Source: Streptomyces xantholiticus
GTDB taxonomy: Bacteria; Actinomycetota; Actinomycetes; Streptomycetales; Streptomycetaceae
Reading direction: 5' to 3'
Assembly: GCF_014651015.1 (NCBI RefSeq)
Contig: NZ_BMWB01000004.1
Location: 1-64,000 of the forward strand
Length of the DNA: 64,000 nucleotides
The notes below the pieces were generated by a model. The model saw nothing but the letters and a program-made list of their open reading frames with translations, searched no databases and was not told the origin of the DNA. The translations under genes and the position numbers were made by a program. The first letter of the stretch is position 1, and the number at the start of each line of letters is the position of its first letter. Shown piece by piece: positions 16,971 to 26,710 of the stretch.

Positions 16971-19813
16971 CGACCGTCCCCCTCAGATGTCGGTCCTGGT
17001 GCGGTCCGGCCGTCGCCGGTCTGGTCGGTGGCTTGCTCGGCGGCGGTTTCCGCGGCGTTGTGGCGACGGCCGCGCTGCCAGCCACGCTGCATGGAGGCCA
17101 TGCGGTTGCGGACCTCCTCGGCGTCCCGTGCCGGCTCGCGGCCGGCGGCGGTCGCGGAGGGCTGTTCGGCGGGGTCCGGGGCCCTGAGCTGGGGTGCGAG
17201 GCTGGCCTGCCGTACGCGGCGGGGCAGTCCGTCGAGCGGCGGAGTCCCGCCCGGCGCGGGGCCGCCGTCGGGCTGCGGTGCCGGCCGCGTCCCGGCGTCG
17301 TGGGACGGCGGCACGGGCAGCGGCCCGGACCTCGACCGGTCCCGCCGCTCGGATGTGATCGGCGTAGGGGCGGCGGTGAGCGGCGGCCGAGCGAACGGCG
17401 TCGGCTCCGCCGGCCGCCCCGGCTCCGCGGCGGGGTGGCTGCGGCCGCCGGTGCCGCGCTCGTCGACCCGCCGGCCGTGGTCCGCGACGAGCGTGGGAGG
17501 CCTGCGCCTCGGCAACGGGACGGGGCCGGCGACACGGTGCTCTCCCGGCTGCGCCGCCTGCGGGTGGTGCTGGCCGACTCCGTCGCCGCGGCGGTCACGC
17601 CGGCGGGCCCGGAAGATGCCGCCCCGCTCGCTGTCGCCGTCGTCCAGGTCGGCGAGACGGTTCTGGCCGGCCTGGTGGTCCGGGTCGGCGTGGTGGTCCC
17701 GGTCGCAGGGCAGGGAGCCTTCGTGGCCCAGCAGCGAGCGGTCGCGCTCGTCGAGGCCGAACGCTCCGACGGGTGCTTCCAGTTCGACGGGGCCGTCGAG
17801 GAGAGCAGCGCCGTTCAGACCGGTGGGCACCTTCGACAGGGCCGCCTGCCTGCTGTCACGCCGTCCGGCGGCGCTGTCGCTCTTGCGGTCGAGCCGGAAA
17901 CCGACACCCTGGGTCTCCGGCGCCTCCGTGAGCAGCGCCGCGGGGATGAAGACCACGGCGGTGGTGCCGCCGTACGGGGACTGCTGGAGCGACACCCGTA
18001 CGTTCTGGCGCTGGGCGAGGCGGCTGACGACGAAGAGGCCGAGCCGGTCGGTGTCGGAGAGTTCGAACTCAGGGGTCTCCGCGAGTCGCAGATTGGCCTC
18101 GAGGAGGGCGTCGGCCGCCATGCCGAGGCCACGGTCGTGGATCTCCAGGGTGAAGCCGTTGGCGACCCGCTCGCCGAGGACCTGCACTCCGGTGTGCGGG
18201 GGCGAGAACACCGTGGCGTTCTCGAGCAATTCGGCTATGAGGTGGGTGAGGTCGGCCACCGCGGGGCCGCCGACGCCGATACGCGGCAGCCTGCGCACCT
18301 CGATCCGCTCGTAGTCCTCGACCTCGGCGACCGCGGCACGCACGACGTCCATCAGCTGGATGGGCTTGCGCCACTGCCGCGAAGGGGCGGCGCCCGAGAG
18401 GATCACCAGGCCCTCCGCGTGACGCCGCATGCGGGTGGTGAGGTGGTCGAGGCGGAACAGGTCGGCCAGTTCCTCCGTGTCCTCGGTGCGCCGTTCCATG
18501 GTGTCCAGGAGGGACAGTTGGCGATGGAGCAGGACCTGGTTGCGGCGGGCGAGGTTGACGAACACCTCCGAGACGCCGCGGCGCATGTCCGCCTGGCGCA
18601 CGGCGGCCTCGACCGCCGCCCGCTGGAGGGTGTTGAGCGCCTGACCGGCCTGACCGATCTCGTCCTTGTCGTACTCGAGGCGCGGTGCCTCCGTCTCGAC
18701 GTCGACGTGCTCTCCGGCGGCGAGGCGGCGCATCACGCTGGGCAGCCGTACGCCGGAGACCTCATGGGCCTCCTTGCGCAGCCGGGTCAGGTCGCGGACC
18801 AGGTCACGTCCGATCCGAACGGAGACGATGACGGAGACGAGCAGGGCGAGGAAGCCCAGGACGCCTGCCACGCCGGCCTTGACGAGGACACCGTACGCGG
18901 CGGGTTCGACGCGATCCTGGTAGCGGTCGCGGGCGTCGGCCGCCTCACGATCGAGGTTGTCGAGGACCGGTGTGGCCGCCTGCTGCCAGCGCTCGATCTC
19001 GGACACCGGGAGCGCGTCGGCCGGGCCGCCCGCGATCAGTCGCTCCTCGGTCTCCCGCAGCGGCGCGGTCTCCGGGCTGTCCCAGTACTCCTCGAACCGC
19101 TCCCGGTCCTTGGCCGGCAGTAACTCGAGGTTCGTCTCGTAGTAGACCTGCCGGTGTGCGGCGTGGTCGGAGAGTTCGCGGATCTCCCGCGCCGACACTT
19201 TCCGCGCCGTGAGCGAGGAGGCGATGAGGGCGTCCTCACGGGCGAGCATCTCGCGGGCACGGGAAAGGCCGACGAGAGCCCGGCCCTGGCGTTCCAGTTC
19301 GACGTCGTCGATGGCGTGCAGCGTCAGCAGAAAGCTGTGCGAGAGGTCGATGATCCGGTTGAAGATCTCCAGCACCTGCGGGCGGGTGACGGTGTTGGTG
19401 CCCACCGACCGGCGGAGTGCGCCGATACCGTCGAACGCGTCGACGAGCGCGGTGAGTTGCTCGAGCGACTCGGGGGTCATCTCGCTTCTGAGGGAGGACT
19501 TCCGGGCGTTGTTCCGGATGTCCGCCAGGGCTTCGTCGGTGGCCTCGCCACGGTGGCGCAGTGCAGGCAGCGCGTCGGCGGCACGGCGGTCGGCGAGATA
19601 GACGAGCGTCTGCCGGCGCTCCTCCTGGATGACGCCGACGGTGTCCTGGACCGGTATTCCGACCTGCTCGGCCACCGAGGCGGCGTCGAGCAGTTGGCTC
19701 GCCTCCCGACCGGTCAGTACGGTGGCGAAGCCCCACAGTGCCGTGAGGGAGACCAGCGGGACGAGCAGCAACGCCACGATCTTCCGGCGGATGGACTTCC
19801 CGCGAAAGCGCAT
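16967..19813 (-). CDS. Conservon sensor histidine kinase-like protein CvnA
   Basis: 948 residues. Short N-terminal tail, membrane helix 1 (about 12-30), a 280-residue extracellular nitrate/indole-type sensing region, membrane helix 2 (about 315-335), HAMP, a dimer-like segment (RRNQVLLHRQLSLLDTMERR) and an HATPase domain: LIAELLENATVFSPP (N box), EIHDRGLGM (G1) and GGTTAVVFIP (G2). The last 280 residues are a Pro/Arg/Asp-rich linker ending in the conserved RNRMASMQRGWQRGR tail. In-frame GC-rich third positions persist through the linker, so it is real coding sequence. First gene of cvnABCD, 948 residues being long for the family. Confidence 0.9.
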   Translation of the reverse strand: MRFRGKSIRRKIVALLLVPLVSLTALWGFATVLTGREASQLLDAASVAEQVGIPVQDTVGVIQEERRQTLVYLADRRAADALPALRHRGEATDEALADIRNNARKSSLRSEMTPESLEQLTALVDAFDGIGALRRSVGTNTVTRPQVLEIFNRIIDLSHSFLLTLHAIDDVELERQGRALVGLSRAREMLAREDALIASSLTARKVSAREIRELSDHAAHRQVYYETNLELLPAKDRERFEEYWDSPETAPLRETEERLIAGGPADALPVSEIERWQQAATPVLDNLDREAADARDRYQDRVEPAAYGVLVKAGVAGVLGFLALLVSVIVSVRIGRDLVRDLTRLRKEAHEVSGVRLPSVMRRLAAGEHVDVETEAPRLEYDKDEIGQAGQALNTLQRAAVEAAVRQADMRRGVSEVFVNLARRNQVLLHRQLSLLDTMERRTEDTEELADLFRLDHLTTRMRRHAEGLVILSGAAPSRQWRKPIQLMDVVRAAVAEVEDYERIEVRRLPRIGVGGPAVADLTHLIAELLENATVFSPPHTGVQVLGERVANGFTLEIHDRGLGMAADALLEANLRLAETPEFELSDTDRLGLFVVSRLAQRQNVRVSLQQSPYGGTTAVVFIPAALLTEAPETQGVGFRLDRKSDSAAGRRDSRQAALSKVPTGLNGAALLDGPVELEAPVGAFGLDERDRSLLGHEGSLPCDRDHHADPDHQAGQNRLADLDDGDSERGGIFRARRRDRRGDGVGQHHPQAAQPGEHRVAGPVPLPRRRPPTLVADHGRRVDERGTGGRSHPAAEPGRPAEPTPFARPPLTAAPTPITSERRDRSRSGPLPVPPSHDAGTRPAPQPDGGPAPGGTPPLDGLPRRVRQASLAPQLRAPDPAEQPSATAAGREPARDAEEVRNRMASMQRGWQRGRRHNAAETAAEQATDQTGDGRTAPGPTSEGDGR

Positions 19814-20271
19814 GGCCTCCCCCTGCTCGACCCCGCACGGCGCGGGTGGTGTCCGGTCAGCAAACGGCGTGAGCCTACTACTGCCGCACAGCCAACTCGA
19901 AGACTCGTCCGGACGGTTTTCGGCCGCGATGGCGTCGTCTGATCACGGGATGTCCCGGTATCCGGGGAGATGGCGTTCCCGGCCGCACCGGGTGTCGGCG
20001 ACGGCACACCATTTATCAGACCCGGGCAGATGGCCGGAATCGTTCGGTGCGCGGGAATCATCGCCCCTGGTCGTTCGTCCTTCAGGGCGGGGGCTCCTGG
20101 GGTTCGCAGGCGCCACGCGCATCGAATCCGGCCTTTGTCGCCGGGTGTTCCGGTCCGCGGGCCGTGCAAAGAGTGCTGCGATCGTGCCGCGAAAGCGCGG
20201 CCGCCGGAGTACGGCGGAAGAATCCGGGCACCCACCGTGGAGTCGGACAAAGGTGGGGAGTGACACGATCC
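19814..20271. other. Intergenic region between cvnA and a small membrane protein gene
   Basis: 458 bases separating two divergent genes. For cvnA a candidate promoter sits on the minus strand: -35 TTCGAG (complement of 19896-19901), 18-base spacer and -10 TAGGCT (complement of 19872-19877), which fits the Streptomyces TAGRRT pattern and gives a leader of about 50 bases. The remainder has no convincing ORF, repeat or hairpin. Confidence 0.45.
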
Positions 20272-20712
20272 ATGGACACGGACGAGCGTCGTGACGCGGC
20301 GCCGACGGCGGACGACGCGCATGTGCCGCGGCAGCTCTGGGTGGAGGAGCCGGTGGCCAGACGGCGTATGGCCGACCCTGTCCGTGCAGCGGCGGTCCGT
20401 TCGGTCATCATCATTTCCCTGACGATCATTCAGGCGATGGCCGCGTTGCTCTTCACGCTCTCCGGGGCGTGGCTGGCGTTCCCGGTGGTGCTGAGCTCCG
20501 TGGCCAGCACGGTGATCGCCACATGGGCCGTGCTCGATGTGTGGATCACCCGCCAGGTGTGGAACCAGCGCAACGGCGTGGTGTCGATGCCGAGCAGCAC
20601 CGCCCGCGGGCTGCGCCGCGAGCGCCGCCGGACCCGCCGGGCGGCCCGTGCCGCCGCCCGCGGGCCCTCACGGATACGGCGACGCGGCAGCGGCAGGCTC
20701 TCGCAGGCGTGA
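20272..20712 (+). CDS. Small membrane protein, function unknown
   Basis: 146 residues. Hydrophilic N-terminus of about 40 residues, two hydrophobic segments (about 43-62 and 68-85, separated by a short GAWLA turn) and a strongly basic tail from residue 105 with many Arg residues, likely cytosolic and possibly nucleic-acid or lipid binding. I do not recognise a family. Start ATG 20272, with GGGGAG 11 bases upstream. It converges on the SMC-like gene, the two stop codons being 32 bases apart. Confidence 0.72.
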   Translation: MDTDERRDAAPTADDAHVPRQLWVEEPVARRRMADPVRAAAVRSVIIISLTIIQAMAALLFTLSGAWLAFPVVLSSVASTVIATWAVLDVWITRQVWNQRNGVVSMPSSTARGLRRERRRTRRAARAAARGPSRIRRRGSGRLSQA

Positions 20713-20744
20713 CGCCAGGGCGGTTGTCGGCGCCTGGGCGCCCG

Positions 20745-23700
20745 TCACGCCTGCCGGTCCGGGGCGGCCCCGGTCGGCTGCGTCTCGGCAGCCGTCTCCA
20801 CCGTGGGCTGCTCGGGCAGCGGGGCGCGCTTGAACATACGCGTCGCGGTGATCTCTCCGTGTACCGTCGCGCCCGTCGGGTCCAGCTGCGGCAGACCGGG
20901 GCGCAGATGTTCCTCGACGCTGATGTACTTCAGGCCCGCCCTCAGGTCCGCGTCATTGCGCAGCCGGATCACCAGCGGGAACTCCGCCAGGGCCGTCGTG
21001 TCGAAGAGCCCCGTGGTGTAGAGCAGTTGCACGCCCAGCGCGTCGGACACCGCACGCTGGAGCTCCAGCAGATACGTAGCGTTCGCCCGGCCGATGGGAT
21101 TGTCGAGGAACAGCGTCCCCGCGTGCCGGTGCCTGTCCCGGCCGCGGTCGTTACTGCGCAGCGCGGCCATCGTGCAGTACAGCGCGATCGCCGCGGTCAG
21201 CAGCTGGCCGCCCGAGAACACGTCGCCCATCTGCCCGACCGGCACCCGCTCGGCCCGCAGCACCGCGTCCGGCTTGAGGATCTCCACGGCCACGCCCCGC
21301 GGTTCGAGGGCCGCCTGCACACCGCGCAACAGCAGCGACATGCCGTCCCTGCGCAGATCGGAGTTCTTCCGCACGGCTGCGCGGGTCGCCTCGTCGATGA
21401 CCTCGCCGAGCCGCTCCGCGAGCGTGGCGTGGTCCGGTTCCTCGAAGCGGATGCGCAGGAACTCCTGCCCCGACCACTCCCCGAGTCCCTCCGGCAGACG
21501 TGACAGCCGCTGCGCGGAGCGGAGCGTCGCAAGCGCCGACTCCACGAGGCCGCGCAGCCGGTCGACGATGGTGTCCCGATTGCGCTCGAGCTGCTCCAGC
21601 TCGTCGGTGAGCACCCGCAGCCTGGGGGCGAACGCCTCCGCCCACTTCGCCGCGTGCTCGGGCAGCGCGGCCGCCGGCAGTTCGCGGATCTGCTGGCGGG
21701 CGGGGGTGCGCACCTGCTCGTAACGGGTGGAGTTGGCGTGCCGTACGAGCACGTCGCTCGCCTCCCGTACGGCGGACTCTGCGGCGGACAGGTCGGTGGC
21801 GCAGCCCCGCAGCGAGCGGCGTGCCTCCGCGGCTGAGTGGCGTGCCTCCTCGAGGCTGCCGGGATACGGCTCCGGGGGCTGCGGCGTCTCGTCTTCTTGA
21901 TGGTGTTCGCGCAGCAGATCGCGAAGGAGTGCCGCCGTCTCGTCGAATCCGCCCGCCGCGTCCTCCGCGGCGCGGTGGGCCTGGAGCAGTCCGGCGTGTG
22001 CGGCGCGGGCCGCCTCCAAAGTATCCGTACAGGCGGCGAGTTCGCCGGTGGCCGTGCGCAGGAGCGCCTGGGCGTGCTCGGCGTCCTCGGGGACGAGTTC
22101 GTCGGGCAGGTCCGTGTGCGCCCCGCCGTCGGCGGGGGCGAGACGCTCGGCCTCGCCGCGCAGCCGGCCCAGCTTCTCGCTCGCCTCCGAGGCACGCGAC
22201 TCCAGCATCTGCACGAGGGACTCGGCCCGGACCACCGCTGCCTGACGGGACGGCCCGTCGGCGCCGTCCGTACCCTCCAGCAGCTGGGCCGCGCGGGTGC
22301 GGACCTTGTTGGTGAGCCGGTCGAGTTCCGCGAGCGCGGCGCTCTCGTCGCTCTCCGCACGGGCCTGCTCGGCGCGCAGGTCGGCGCCGACGCCGACCTT
22401 CTCGTACAGCTGGGACGCCGCGCGGTACGCCTCACGCAGCGCGGGCAGCGAGGAACGGGCGGCGCCTTGGTCCTGCTCCGGCAGAGTCTCGGGTGCTCCG
22501 GCGATCTCGGCCCGCTCGGCCCGCAGCGCGCGAGCCGTACGGCGGGCGTCATCACCGGCGCGCTGGGCGGCACGGCGGTCCTCGTCGGCGGCCTTCGCAC
22601 GCTCCAGACAGCTCGCGGCGCGCGCCTCCGACTCGGCGGCCTCTTCGGCCAGTTCGCGGAGTTTGACCTGCCAGCCGGCCCGCTCGCGCAGCCTGAAGGC
22701 GAGGCCCGCGAGGGCGTCCGCGGCCCGGCGGGCGCGCTGCGCGGCGTCCTGCCGCTCGTCACGGATGCGGGCGGCGTCGGCAGCCGCCTCCTCCGCCTCG
22801 GCGCGGGCGGTGCGGGCCTCTGCAAGCGCTTCCCGCACCTCCTCCGCCACCTCGCGGGCAGTGCGGGCGCCTTCGGCGAGTTCATCGAGCATGCCGGGCG
22901 GGCAGTCGGCACGCCATGCTCCGAGTCGGGCCCCGATGGCCCGGTCGGCGGCGAGACGAGCGGCGAGCGCACGGATGTCCTCGTCCCGCGCGGCCGCCCT
23001 GGCACGCAGCGCGTGGCGCTCCTCGTCGGCGGCGTGCTCGTCGTGCATCGCCGGGTTCGGCGGCACCAGGAACACATCCCCGTCGCCGTCACCGGTACCG
23101 GGCTGAGGAACGGGGGCGAGCAGGGCGGCGGCAGTCCCGACGGCCACGGCCGACCGCGGCAGCAGGGCCGCGCCCGCGAGCACCGCACGTGCCCGGGCGT
23201 GCGAGGCCGGGTCCGTGATCACCACGCCGTCGACCAGCTCCGGTCGCGCCGCCAGCACGGCGGCGTGGTCCGCGGGGTCGACGGACTGCGCGAGATAACG
23301 CCAGCCGGGCAGGGCGGGGATGCCGTGCTCGCCCAAGTACTCGACGGTGGCCAGGACATCGGGACCGGGGGGCAGCAGCCCGCCGTCGCCGAGGGCGCCG
23401 AGAATGCGGGCGTCGTCGGCGGCGGCGGTGCGCAGGTCGAAGAGCTGCCGCTCGGCGGAGGTGACGGACTGGTCGAGCAGCTCACGCAACTCGTCGGCGA
23501 AGCCGTCGAGTTCCTCGACGGTGAGGGGACCGTCGGCACCCCGGACCCGCCGGCCGCGGGGGCCGTCGTCGCCGGTGGGCGCGGTGACACCACTCGGCGC
23601 AGCGGCACCTGTGGAAGAAGTGCCGGGAGCACCGCCGCCCCGTGCCGCAGCGACGTCTGCAGAACCGGCATCGCCGGGCGACGGCTGCGGGGAGGTGGCG

Positions 23701-25682
23701 GGCGTACCGGTGGTGTGCTCCGCTGCCGATCCAGCGGCCCAACCAGCGACTCCGGTGCCGTCGACGGCGGGCCGCGGGGAGGTGCCGGCGGCACCCGCGG
23801 CGCCGCGGGGGGACGGGACCGCAGCGGGCGGGGCCGGCGGGGCAAGGCTCAGCAGGTCCCCGAGGCGGTCGTCCGCCGCGATGGACTCGGCGGCTCGGCG
23901 TTCCGCCTCGTACGCGTTCTCCGCGGCCTGCGCCGCGTCGGCCGCGCGGGCCGCGGCCAGTTCGGCGCGGCTCTCCGCCGCAGCCGCTTCCTTCGCGCGG
24001 TCCGCCGCGGAGCGGGCCGACTCGCGGGCCTCGTCCCACGCGGCCACCGCCGTCTTCTCCGCGTCGCTCGCCGCCAGTGCGGCGCGCGCCGGGTCGGCGT
24101 CGGGAGCGGTGTCGTCGAGCCATCCGGCCCGTACCGCCTCCGCGGTCTCCTGCTCGACCTCTGTCAGCCGCTGGCGCAGATGGCCGATCTCGCTGCGGGC
24201 GCGCTGCGCCTCTGTCGCGGCGGCGGTGGCGTCGCGGTGGGCGGCCTCCGCCGTCTCCTGCAGTGCCCGCGAACGCTCTTCCTGCTCGTTGGCGACGCGT
24301 TCGCCGTCCTCCGCCGCCGTGTGCAGGGCCCGCACCAGGTCGCCTGCCGCCTTGGCGCGGGCGGCGAGCGCGGGAGCGGCATCGAGCTCCGCCTCGCGGA
24401 TCGCCGCGGCGACGCGGGCGGAACGGTCACTGGCCGCCCGGTGCCGGAGCACCGCCTCCGCTGCCAGCCAGGCGGAGTGCAGCGTGCGCGCGTCGATGAG
24501 CTCTCGGCGTTGCGCCGCCGCGCCCTTCTCCGCGGCCGCGAGTGCCAACGACGCGTGGCGAAAAGCCAGTTCGGCGGCGACCAGGGAGCTGCGGCTGCGG
24601 GCCTGTTCGGCGCCGGTGACCGTGTGGGCGGCGGCGGTGACCTGCTGGGCGAGGTCCGCGGCGCGGGACCGCTCCTGCGCGGCGCGGGCGAAGAGGCGAC
24701 GCGCCAGGGTACGGGTGCGGCGCTCGGCGCCGACGTGGATGTCGCGTGCCCTGGTCCTGATCTCGGCCGCGTCGACGATACGGCCGAGCAGGTCGACGGA
24801 CCCCGCCGTGAAGTCCCGTTCCGCGGTGAGCTCCGCACGGCGGCCCAGCTTGTTGCCGAATCCGCTGACGAGATCGGCGAGGCCGTCCGTGTCGCGGGTG
24901 TCGGTGACGGCGCGCAGCAGCAGATCGGTGAAGTCGGAGTCCTTCTTCACCGCGAAGAGACCGGCCGCCTCTCCCTCGTCGGCGTTCATCTCGCGCTGGT
25001 AGCGGAAGAGCTCGGGGTCGAGGCCGAGGTCACCGAGGTGCTCGTTCCAGCGGTCGTGGATCTCCTCCCAGTAGACCTCGAGGTGCGGATACGCCTTGCC
25101 CGCCTCGGTGACCGCGTCACGGAAGCCCTTCATGGTGCGGCGGCGTCCCTGGGCGCCCGAGGCGCCCTCGACGGGCGGGCGGACGGCGGTGGCCTCGGCC
25201 ACGGGCAGGGAGTCGAGGCCGAGGCCGGGTCCGGGTCGGAACGAGTACCACGCCTCGGCGAACTTCCGCGGGTCGTTCGACACCTGGCGCCCGCGCCACT
25301 CGGAGACCTTGCCGACGACGACCAGTTCACCGGTGAGCGTGTGCTGCCATTCGAGGGCGACGTGCCCGCAGTCGTCGGCGAGGAGGAACTTGCGCAGGAC
25401 GCCGGAGCTGGCCCCGCCGAGGGTGTTGCGGTGTCCGGGCAGCATCACGGAGAAGATCAGCTTCAGCAGGACGGACTTGCCTCCGCCGTTCTCCAGGAAG
25501 AGCACGCCCGCGGGCGCGGGGCGGCGCGGCGGGCCGACCGGCTCCTCCTCGAAGAACTCCGCCTGTGTGGGGGCGGGGTTGGGCACGGGCTCGCCGACTC
25601 CGCGCAGGTCGAGCACGGTGTCGGCGTAGCGCGCACCGGCAGGACCGATGGAGTAGAGGCGGACCCGGGACAACTCGTACAT
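20745..25682 (-). CDS. Giant SMC/MukB-like coiled-coil ATPase (JetC-like)
   Basis: 1,645 residues, the largest protein here. Walker A is at the N-terminus (LFLENGGGKSVLL, residues about 61-73), then long Ala/Glu/Arg-rich coiled coils (about 250-600 and 850-1400) around a central hinge-like domain (about 720-850). At the C-terminus are the ABC signature FSGGQLLTAAIAL (near 1490) and Walker B GTLFLDNPIG (near 1525). Both ATPase halves at opposite ends of coiled coils is the SMC/MukB/Rad50 plan. Walker B has Asn where the catalytic Glu is expected. A Pro/Ala/Gly-rich segment (about 611-717) interrupts the coil. It lies 110 bases after the MukE-like gene. Inference: the ATPase of a three-gene condensin-like complex. 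Confidence 0.85.
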   Translation of the reverse strand: MYELSRVRLYSIGPAGARYADTVLDLRGVGEPVPNPAPTQAEFFEEEPVGPPRRPAPAGVLFLENGGGKSVLLKLIFSVMLPGHRNTLGGASSGVLRKFLLADDCGHVALEWQHTLTGELVVVGKVSEWRGRQVSNDPRKFAEAWYSFRPGPGLGLDSLPVAEATAVRPPVEGASGAQGRRRTMKGFRDAVTEAGKAYPHLEVYWEEIHDRWNEHLGDLGLDPELFRYQREMNADEGEAAGLFAVKKDSDFTDLLLRAVTDTRDTDGLADLVSGFGNKLGRRAELTAERDFTAGSVDLLGRIVDAAEIRTRARDIHVGAERRTRTLARRLFARAAQERSRAADLAQQVTAAAHTVTGAEQARSRSSLVAAELAFRHASLALAAAEKGAAAQRRELIDARTLHSAWLAAEAVLRHRAASDRSARVAAAIREAELDAAPALAARAKAAGDLVRALHTAAEDGERVANEQEERSRALQETAEAAHRDATAAATEAQRARSEIGHLRQRLTEVEQETAEAVRAGWLDDTAPDADPARAALAASDAEKTAVAAWDEARESARSAADRAKEAAAAESRAELAAARAADAAQAAENAYEAERRAAESIAADDRLGDLLSLAPPAPPAAVPSPRGAAGAAGTSPRPAVDGTGVAGWAAGSAAEHTTGTPATSPQPSPGDAGSADVAAARGGGAPGTSSTGAAAPSGVTAPTGDDGPRGRRVRGADGPLTVEELDGFADELRELLDQSVTSAERQLFDLRTAAADDARILGALGDGGLLPPGPDVLATVEYLGEHGIPALPGWRYLAQSVDPADHAAVLAARPELVDGVVITDPASHARARAVLAGAALLPRSAVAVGTAAALLAPVPQPGTGDGDGDVFLVPPNPAMHDEHAADEERHALRARAAARDEDIRALAARLAADRAIGARLGAWRADCPPGMLDELAEGARTAREVAEEVREALAEARTARAEAEEAAADAARIRDERQDAAQRARRAADALAGLAFRLRERAGWQVKLRELAEEAAESEARAASCLERAKAADEDRRAAQRAGDDARRTARALRAERAEIAGAPETLPEQDQGAARSSLPALREAYRAASQLYEKVGVGADLRAEQARAESDESAALAELDRLTNKVRTRAAQLLEGTDGADGPSRQAAVVRAESLVQMLESRASEASEKLGRLRGEAERLAPADGGAHTDLPDELVPEDAEHAQALLRTATGELAACTDTLEAARAAHAGLLQAHRAAEDAAGGFDETAALLRDLLREHHQEDETPQPPEPYPGSLEEARHSAAEARRSLRGCATDLSAAESAVREASDVLVRHANSTRYEQVRTPARQQIRELPAAALPEHAAKWAEAFAPRLRVLTDELEQLERNRDTIVDRLRGLVESALATLRSAQRLSRLPEGLGEWSGQEFLRIRFEEPDHATLAERLGEVIDEATRAAVRKNSDLRRDGMSLLLRGVQAALEPRGVAVEILKPDAVLRAERVPVGQMGDVFSGGQLLTAAIALYCTMAALRSNDRGRDRHRHAGTLFLDNPIGRANATYLLELQRAVSDALGVQLLYTTGLFDTTALAEFPLVIRLRNDADLRAGLKYISVEEHLRPGLPQLDPTGATVHGEITATRMFKRAPLPEQPTVETAAETQPTGAAPDRQA

Positions 25683-25750
25683 GGCGGCGGACTTTCGGTT
25701 TCGTCGATGCGGTTACGCGTCTGGGCGCTTACGCGTCCTGGTCGTTGCGT

Positions 25751-25798
25751 GTCGTGGCGGTTGCGCGTCGTGGCGGTTGCGCGTCGTGTCGGTCATGC
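25751..25798. repeat. Short tandem repeat between the MukE-like and SMC-like genes
   Basis: A 16-base unit, GTCGTGGCGGTTGCGC, occurs perfectly at 25751-25766 and 25767-25782 with a degenerate third copy to 25798, which runs into the stop codon region of the MukE-like gene. It fills most of the 110-base gap between the two genes of the operon. Confidence 0.7.
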
Positions 25799-26710
25799 GT
25801 GGAAGGGCAGGCCGGCGTCGGCGACCAGTTCGAGGTCGTCGCCGTCCGGCGGCGCCACCAGCGTCGCGGATCCGTCGCTGACCGGGACGACACCCAGCTC
25901 CAGCAGCTCGGCCATCGCGGCGCTGCCCGCCATGTCGCGGACCTGCAACTGGTAGCGGGCGGTGGTGCGGTACGCGCCGCCGGCGTCGTCGCCGGTCCGC
26001 TGCAGGAAGCCGGAGTCGGTGAGGAAGGCGACGGCCTTGCCGACGATGCCGGTGGTCGAGCCGGCAAGGCGGCGGGCGTCCTTGGTGGCACCGGTCGCGC
26101 TGCGGCGCGCGTACACCCGCCAGGCGGCCTCCAGGCCGGGAGCGTCACTGGCCGGATCGGTGTTCTCTCCCTGCTCGTCCGCCCGCTCCTCCAGGCGTCG
26201 GCACGCCTGGCGTACGAAGGCGTCGACGCCGTTGACGGTGATCCGGCCGACGTACCCGTCGTCGGCGAGGTCCTCGGGGCGGGGGAACGCCAGGGCGGCG
26301 ACGGCGAGATGGGCGAGTCCGTGCAGGAAGCGGTCCGCGGAGTCGGCCGCGGCCCGGCGTGCGTAGTCGCCCATCCGTACCGCGAACACCGAGTCCTCTC
26401 CCGCGGTGACGGCCATGCCGGCGCGGGGCGACACCTCGAGCACGACCAGGCCGAGGCCGGTGGCGACGGCGTCGGCGAGGCGGGCGAAGGCGGTGTCCTC
26501 TCGGTAGCGGCGCAGCAGTTCGGCGTATTCGGCGTCGCGGGCCGGGAGCAGTTTGGGCTGCAGGCCGAAGGAGACCAAGCGCGCGGCGTCGGCGGCGTCG
26601 GCGGGCGTGACGGTGCCGCCTGGGGCGGTGGAGACGGGGCCGGCCGGTGGCCCCTGAGGGGCGACCGGCTCGCTCCACGCGGCGTCGGGCTCGGCGTGGT
26701 GGTCGCTCAC
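25793..26710 (-). CDS. MukE/JetB-like condensin accessory subunit (inferred)
   Basis: 305 residues. After a disordered 45-residue N-terminus comes an alpha-helical protein with a probable tandem winged-helix organisation: FARLADAVATGLGLVVLEVSPRAGM, HGLAHLAVAALAFPRPEDLADDG, KAVAFLTDSGFLQRTGDDAGGAYRTTARYQLQVRDM. The last stretch (YRTTARYQLQVRDM) resembles the DNA-binding wing of MukE-like or DUF4194-type subunits. Assignment rests mainly on size, helix pattern and position directly upstream of the SMC-like ATPase. Start GTG 26710 has AAGGAG six bases upstream, so a longer frame was rejected. Confidence 0.6.
   Translation of the reverse strand: MSDHHAEPDAAWSEPVAPQGPPAGPVSTAPGGTVTPADAADAARLVSFGLQPKLLPARDAEYAELLRRYREDTAFARLADAVATGLGLVVLEVSPRAGMAVTAGEDSVFAVRMGDYARRAAADSADRFLHGLAHLAVAALAFPRPEDLADDGYVGRITVNGVDAFVRQACRRLEERADEQGENTDPASDAPGLEAAWRVYARRSATGATKDARRLAGSTTGIVGKAVAFLTDSGFLQRTGDDAGGAYRTTARYQLQVRDMAGSAAMAELLELGVVPVSDGSATLVAPPDGDDLELVADAGLPFHA

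Noticed and set aside
16967..17800. Frameshift in the C-terminal linker of CvnA
   Set aside because: The odd Asp/His/Arg-rich composition raised suspicion, but third codon positions remain GC-rich in this frame and the conserved C-terminal tail is reached without a break.
20745..25682. SMC-like protein as chromosomal Smc, SbcC or RecN
   Set aside because: The N-terminal head, the DNPIG Walker B, and the two partner genes do not fit these; Smc and SbcC would lie in other neighbourhoods.
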